Positions 60,707 through 64,000 of a stretch of DNA of 64,000 nt are shown one piece after another. Each line of letters opens with the position of its first letter. Position 1 is the stretch's first letter. A program made the position numbers and the translations under genes. The notes under the pieces were generated by a model that worked only from the letters and a program-made list of their open reading frames with translations, made no database searches and had not been told where the DNA came from. The stretch is from assembly GCA_907164885.2 (NCBI GenBank), contig OU015500.1, positions 56,443,159 through 56,507,158 on the forward strand, given 5' to 3'. This stretch comes from Dolomedes plantarius. Taxonomy: Eukaryota > Arthropoda > Arachnida > Araneae > Dolomedidae.

Positions 60707-61679
60707 CAATTAAAGAACCTTTGTCTTAAAAATTGAGAAGTATTTTTCTCTTTGGAATATTTGAGCAGGTAGAGCATCGAGTTTGAAGGTTGAAAGAATG
60801 ATTAACGAAAGACCGTTCAATGTATTAAACAAAGTTATTGTAGAAAAGCTCTCCACTATCAATAAAATATAAATAAAAGGATTATATAAGTCAACATCTC
60901 GTTCTTTTGCCTTCTCCAAACAACTTTAACAAATGCGGGCAGAATTAAAAAAAGTTCCTTATTTAGATGAACTTGTAAAACGGGGAAAGTATTTGGCTTG
61001 AGCTAAGGAGATCAGCGTTCGCTCGTTTCCAATGACTACCATAAAATAAAATATAATGAATTCTATCATACTTTTCATATCATGATAACACCTGAATAAA
61101 AATGTTTTGGTTACGACAGGAATACAATTTCGATATTGACTTGTAACACTCTGCAGAGTATTACAAGTCAATGGATAGAATTTTGCCATTTTTCATTAAC
61201 AGCTAAAAAAGCTTGAATGGTGGAGCACCCGTTTTGACAGTTTTTTTTAAAAATTTGTTCTTAATATGAAAAATAGTTTTATTTACGCAAAATCAAAATT
61301 TATCTTTTACATCAAAGAGTGTTCATGAACACTAATTTTAGTGCCTTCCTTTTCTGTCTTTATCGCCATACTTTAGTTGTTAAATCCACACAGAGAATAA
61401 GATTCCAACTAAAAATTTCATTGCTATTCTAAATTCTAAGAGGATTCCAATATGTTCGCCTGCCGTTTTTTGATAAAGCTTTTTAAAATACCCTTTAGAT
61501 TTTTTCACTTCTTTATTGTCTTAGTTTTTTTCTTCGAGTGCTTAAGAATAAGCAGTTTTCCGTTTAAAGCTTTGCTTGATTGATTTGTGGCTTGGCCGTA
61601 ATACCTCTAGATGTATTTCTGGGATTTAGGGGAATCTTATTATCTGTACAAATTGTTTTTGACTGGAAATTTTTTTTAC
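60707..61679. other. AT-rich unannotated DNA
   Basis: Nothing recognised except a short inverted repeat near 61137-61171 (GACTTGTAACACTCTGCAGA / TCTGCAGAGTATTACAAGTC, overlapping at the centre). Confidence 0.4.
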
Positions 61680-62625
61680 TGAAACAAATAGAATGAATTT
61701 TGTTCAAAAACCTGAAGATTATTTGCTCGATGTATTTAAATGACATAGTTTATAATGAAATCCATTATCTTATAATGTCAATAATGTATATATCCCCAAA
61801 TGTTATTCTCACCCCACAAAATGTAATAAGCGTAAATGGGTTTTAATAGCAGTTTTATTAACATTTTTGTAATTATTTTGAATTTAATTTTAGAGGTTCT
61901 AAATCATGTCTAAAATGCCGAAAAATTTTTAAACAACGTTTCTTGATGTATTTAAAAACATATTTTATAATGAAATCCCTCATCACACAATCTGAATAAA
62001 ATAAGAATGAACCTGAATAACAAATAGATCATCAAATGGTACTCTCGTCCTGCCAGAACTTTATAAGAGTAAATGTGAGTTAACAACAACTTAATTACCA
62101 TCAGTATATTTATTTTGAATACCATTTTCGAGGTTATGATACATAAGTGAAATGTCGATAGTTTTTGAAAAACACTTTTCTTGTTGTATTTAAATGGCAT
62201 AGTTTATAATGAAATCCATTATAGAACGACAATGATGAGTAGATCATCAAACGTTACTCTTTAATAAAAAAAAATTTAACAATTGTAAATGTGTTTTAAT
62301 AACAATTTAATTACCTTTAGAGAATTTATGTTAAATTCAATTTTAGAGGTTCTAAATCATATCTTAAAGGCGTAGACTTTTTTATAAAACATTTCTCGAT
62401 GCATTTAAAACACATAGTTTATGATGAAATCTATTATTGCATAACCTTAATAATTTGTAGATAATAAAATGTAATTCTTGATCTATAATAATGTAATGCT
62501 CCTTAATGTGTTTTAATAACAATTTAATTAGCATTAATATATTGATTTGAATTCAAATTTCGAGATTCTCAGTAATATCTAGAATGCAGAATTTTTTCAA
62601 ACAACTAAGGCATATTTAAATTAAG
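61680..62625. repeat. Degenerate tandem array, units about 215-240 bp
   Basis: At least four units begin with TTTAAA(T/A)xxCATAxTTTATxATG at 61735, 61951, 62189 and 62404. Each contains AATGAAATCCATTAT-like sequence, then TTTTAATAxCAxTTTAATTA, then TTTTAGAGGTTCTAAATCAT, and a CTTGATGTATT-like end. A partial unit precedes the first and a fifth starts near 62605. It is non-coding. Confidence 0.85.
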
Positions 62626-63599
62626 AATTTTCAAAGTAATTTGAGAATAAAAGCTTTTGTTAAGTAAATTAAAAAGAAAAACTCTAGGGAAAGATATCAC
62701 TTTTTTCTAAACTTAAATTTATCTATAGCATTAATCTTTTATTTACATGAGCCTTAAGCAAAACACTCTAATTAAATTATAATTGTATATGAAGCATTTA
62801 AAAAAGTGTTATACGATTAATAACATATATTTACTTGCAATTAATTAAAAGTAAACAGATTATTCTTCGAAAGATTATATGAAACTTTTTTAAATAACTT
62901 TTTAAAAAATGTTTTCAGTTTATCTGTCTGGAGATTTTTAGCAGAACTCCAAGTACTAAAAAAAATTCTTCAATTTGTATTCCCTTTATTTATCACACGT
63001 ATTTACGAAAGTGAAGGTACCGAAAAAATAGTTTAAATGTCTTATCGTAAAAACAAAACGTTTTTATGAATGTATGCAAGTCTCTAAAATGCAATTACAT
63101 TTAAATTCCAACATAAATACAATAAATATGCAAAGTTTGATAAATATATTAAAATTTTTTTAATAAAGAATTGAATGTTAATATGATTAATAAGGAATGT
63201 TACTTATTTTTTATACTCCTTCATTTTATCATATTTAATGATGCGTTATTGTACAAATAATTTTAGTTGCAATATGTCTTTTTAGCTCTGTTTTAGTCCC
63301 AAGTGCAATGTAAGGTTATTTTTATGTGCATTTTATATTGTATAGAATAATATTAAAAAGTAAGAAAACATTTATTTAAGATAATAATCAATGTCAAATC
63401 TTTGGTTACGATACTTTTTATTATTTATTTTAACCCATTTAAGACCGCTCCATGTTTCCTTTATTGGATATGCATCAAACAGTTTTTAACACTTCTTAGA
63501 ACTTTAATTACACAAATAAGTTGTTTCCATAAAGTTAAATTTATTTTTAAGAGAGTTACAAAATGTTGCGTTTTCTGTACATCAGTCCAAAACGGTATA
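62626..63599. other. AT-rich unannotated DNA
   Basis: Nothing recognised. Confidence 0.4.
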
Positions 63600-63889
63600 A
63601 AAATTATTTTGAAAACGATTTTAAAGTCTTTGAAACATTTCGCATGAAGAGGTACATTACACTTATTACATACAGAAATTGTTTGACTTTTGCAGTGTTT
63701 ACATCTGTTTTGTTTATTTTCACTATTTTTAGTAATAATATGACCCATACGGTCTTTCCGAATTTCGTTGAGAACTAGATTTTGAATTGAAGATGGTCTT
63801 CCAATATGCGAAGATTCAGGTAAAACAGAATTTATCTGCATTTCTTCAAGCATTTTTATCAAAGATATGGCTCGCTTAAAGATATTGAT
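63600..63889 (-). pseudogene. piggyBac transposase C-terminal zinc-finger fragment
   Basis: Frame open from about 63889. LIKMLEEMQINSVLP, then GRPSSIQNL and the Cys-rich block CKHCKSQTISVCNKCNVPLH ending HAKCFKDF (63706-63620) match the C-terminal cross-brace zinc finger of piggyBac transposases, which binds subterminal DNA. The catalytic part is absent because a stop lies upstream at 63892-63890. It may belong to a larger relic extending past the window end. The frame continues to 63461 but that part looks non-coding. Confidence 0.66.
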
Positions 63890-63913
63890 CTATGAAACTC
63901 TAATAAACTTATT

Positions 63914-63947
63914 TTAGAATTCATTACATCCATGCAATGAATTCTAA
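63914..63947. repeat. Perfect 12-bp inverted repeat
   Basis: TTAGAATTCATT and AATGAATTCTAA around a 10-bp spacer; no associated gene. The rest of 63890-64000 holds nothing recognisable. Confidence 0.75.
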
Positions 63948-64000
63948 AGGAAACATATAAGGAACATATTGTATAGGAAGTCACCAGTTTCCCTATACAA

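Overview
The window looks like strongly AT-rich intergenic or intronic DNA from an arthropod, most likely an araneomorph spider. The reasons are very long (TA)n and (CA)n(TA)n(TG)n tracts, Tc1/mariner, Tigger, piggyBac and DUF4817-type DNA transposons, a spider-style RNase H LINE relic, a tRNA-headed SINE and a Penelope-like element with GIY-YIG at its N-terminus. The species call is an inference from the repeat repertoire. I find no convincing intact host gene; almost every coding stretch is a decayed transposable element (TE).

Layout. 0-7 kb: AT-rich DNA, a LINE RNase H relic (3.07-3.69 kb) and a palindromic mariner with two 3' ends (4307-5680). 7-9 kb: an internally deleted Tigger and a Tigger-like MITE in TA repeats. 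9-16.8 kb: a decayed Tc1 (13105-14376) and a LINE relic split by a SINE with a 9-bp target-site duplication (TSD). 16.8-24.9 kb: unannotated DNA, a large foldback element, one possible exon, a mariner relic and a double hairpin. 24.9-27.7 kb: a Tc1 inserted inside another Tc1. 28-30 kb: a 545-bp TA tract and a 5'-truncated Penelope-like element (PLE). 30.7-33.6 kb: two DUF4817-family derivatives, one of them palindromic. 33.6-42.4 kb: mostly unannotated.

42.5-46.7 kb holds the most unusual object: an LTR retrotransposon with two 276-bp LTRs, gag and protease, in which reverse transcriptase, RNase H and the integrase core are replaced by about 300 codons of non-muscle myosin II heavy-chain tail, followed in the same frame by the integrase C-terminus. 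This resembles host-gene transduction by a retroelement.

47.4-48.8 kb: a piggyBac relic with a hAT MITE inside it (perfect 8-bp TSD). 50.3-60.7 kb: a nest. A Naiad-like PLE lies between two (TA)n tracts; a 7.1-kb Ty3/gypsy element with the unusual order gag-PR-INT-RT-RH is inserted in its RT; a 1.1-kb piggyBac-like element is inserted at TTAA in that element's gag. Removing each insert with one TSD copy keeps the host element's reading frame. 60.7-64 kb: a degenerate roughly 215-240-bp tandem repeat and a piggyBac C-terminal relic at the edge.

All family calls come from reading translations and termini by eye. No database search was run.
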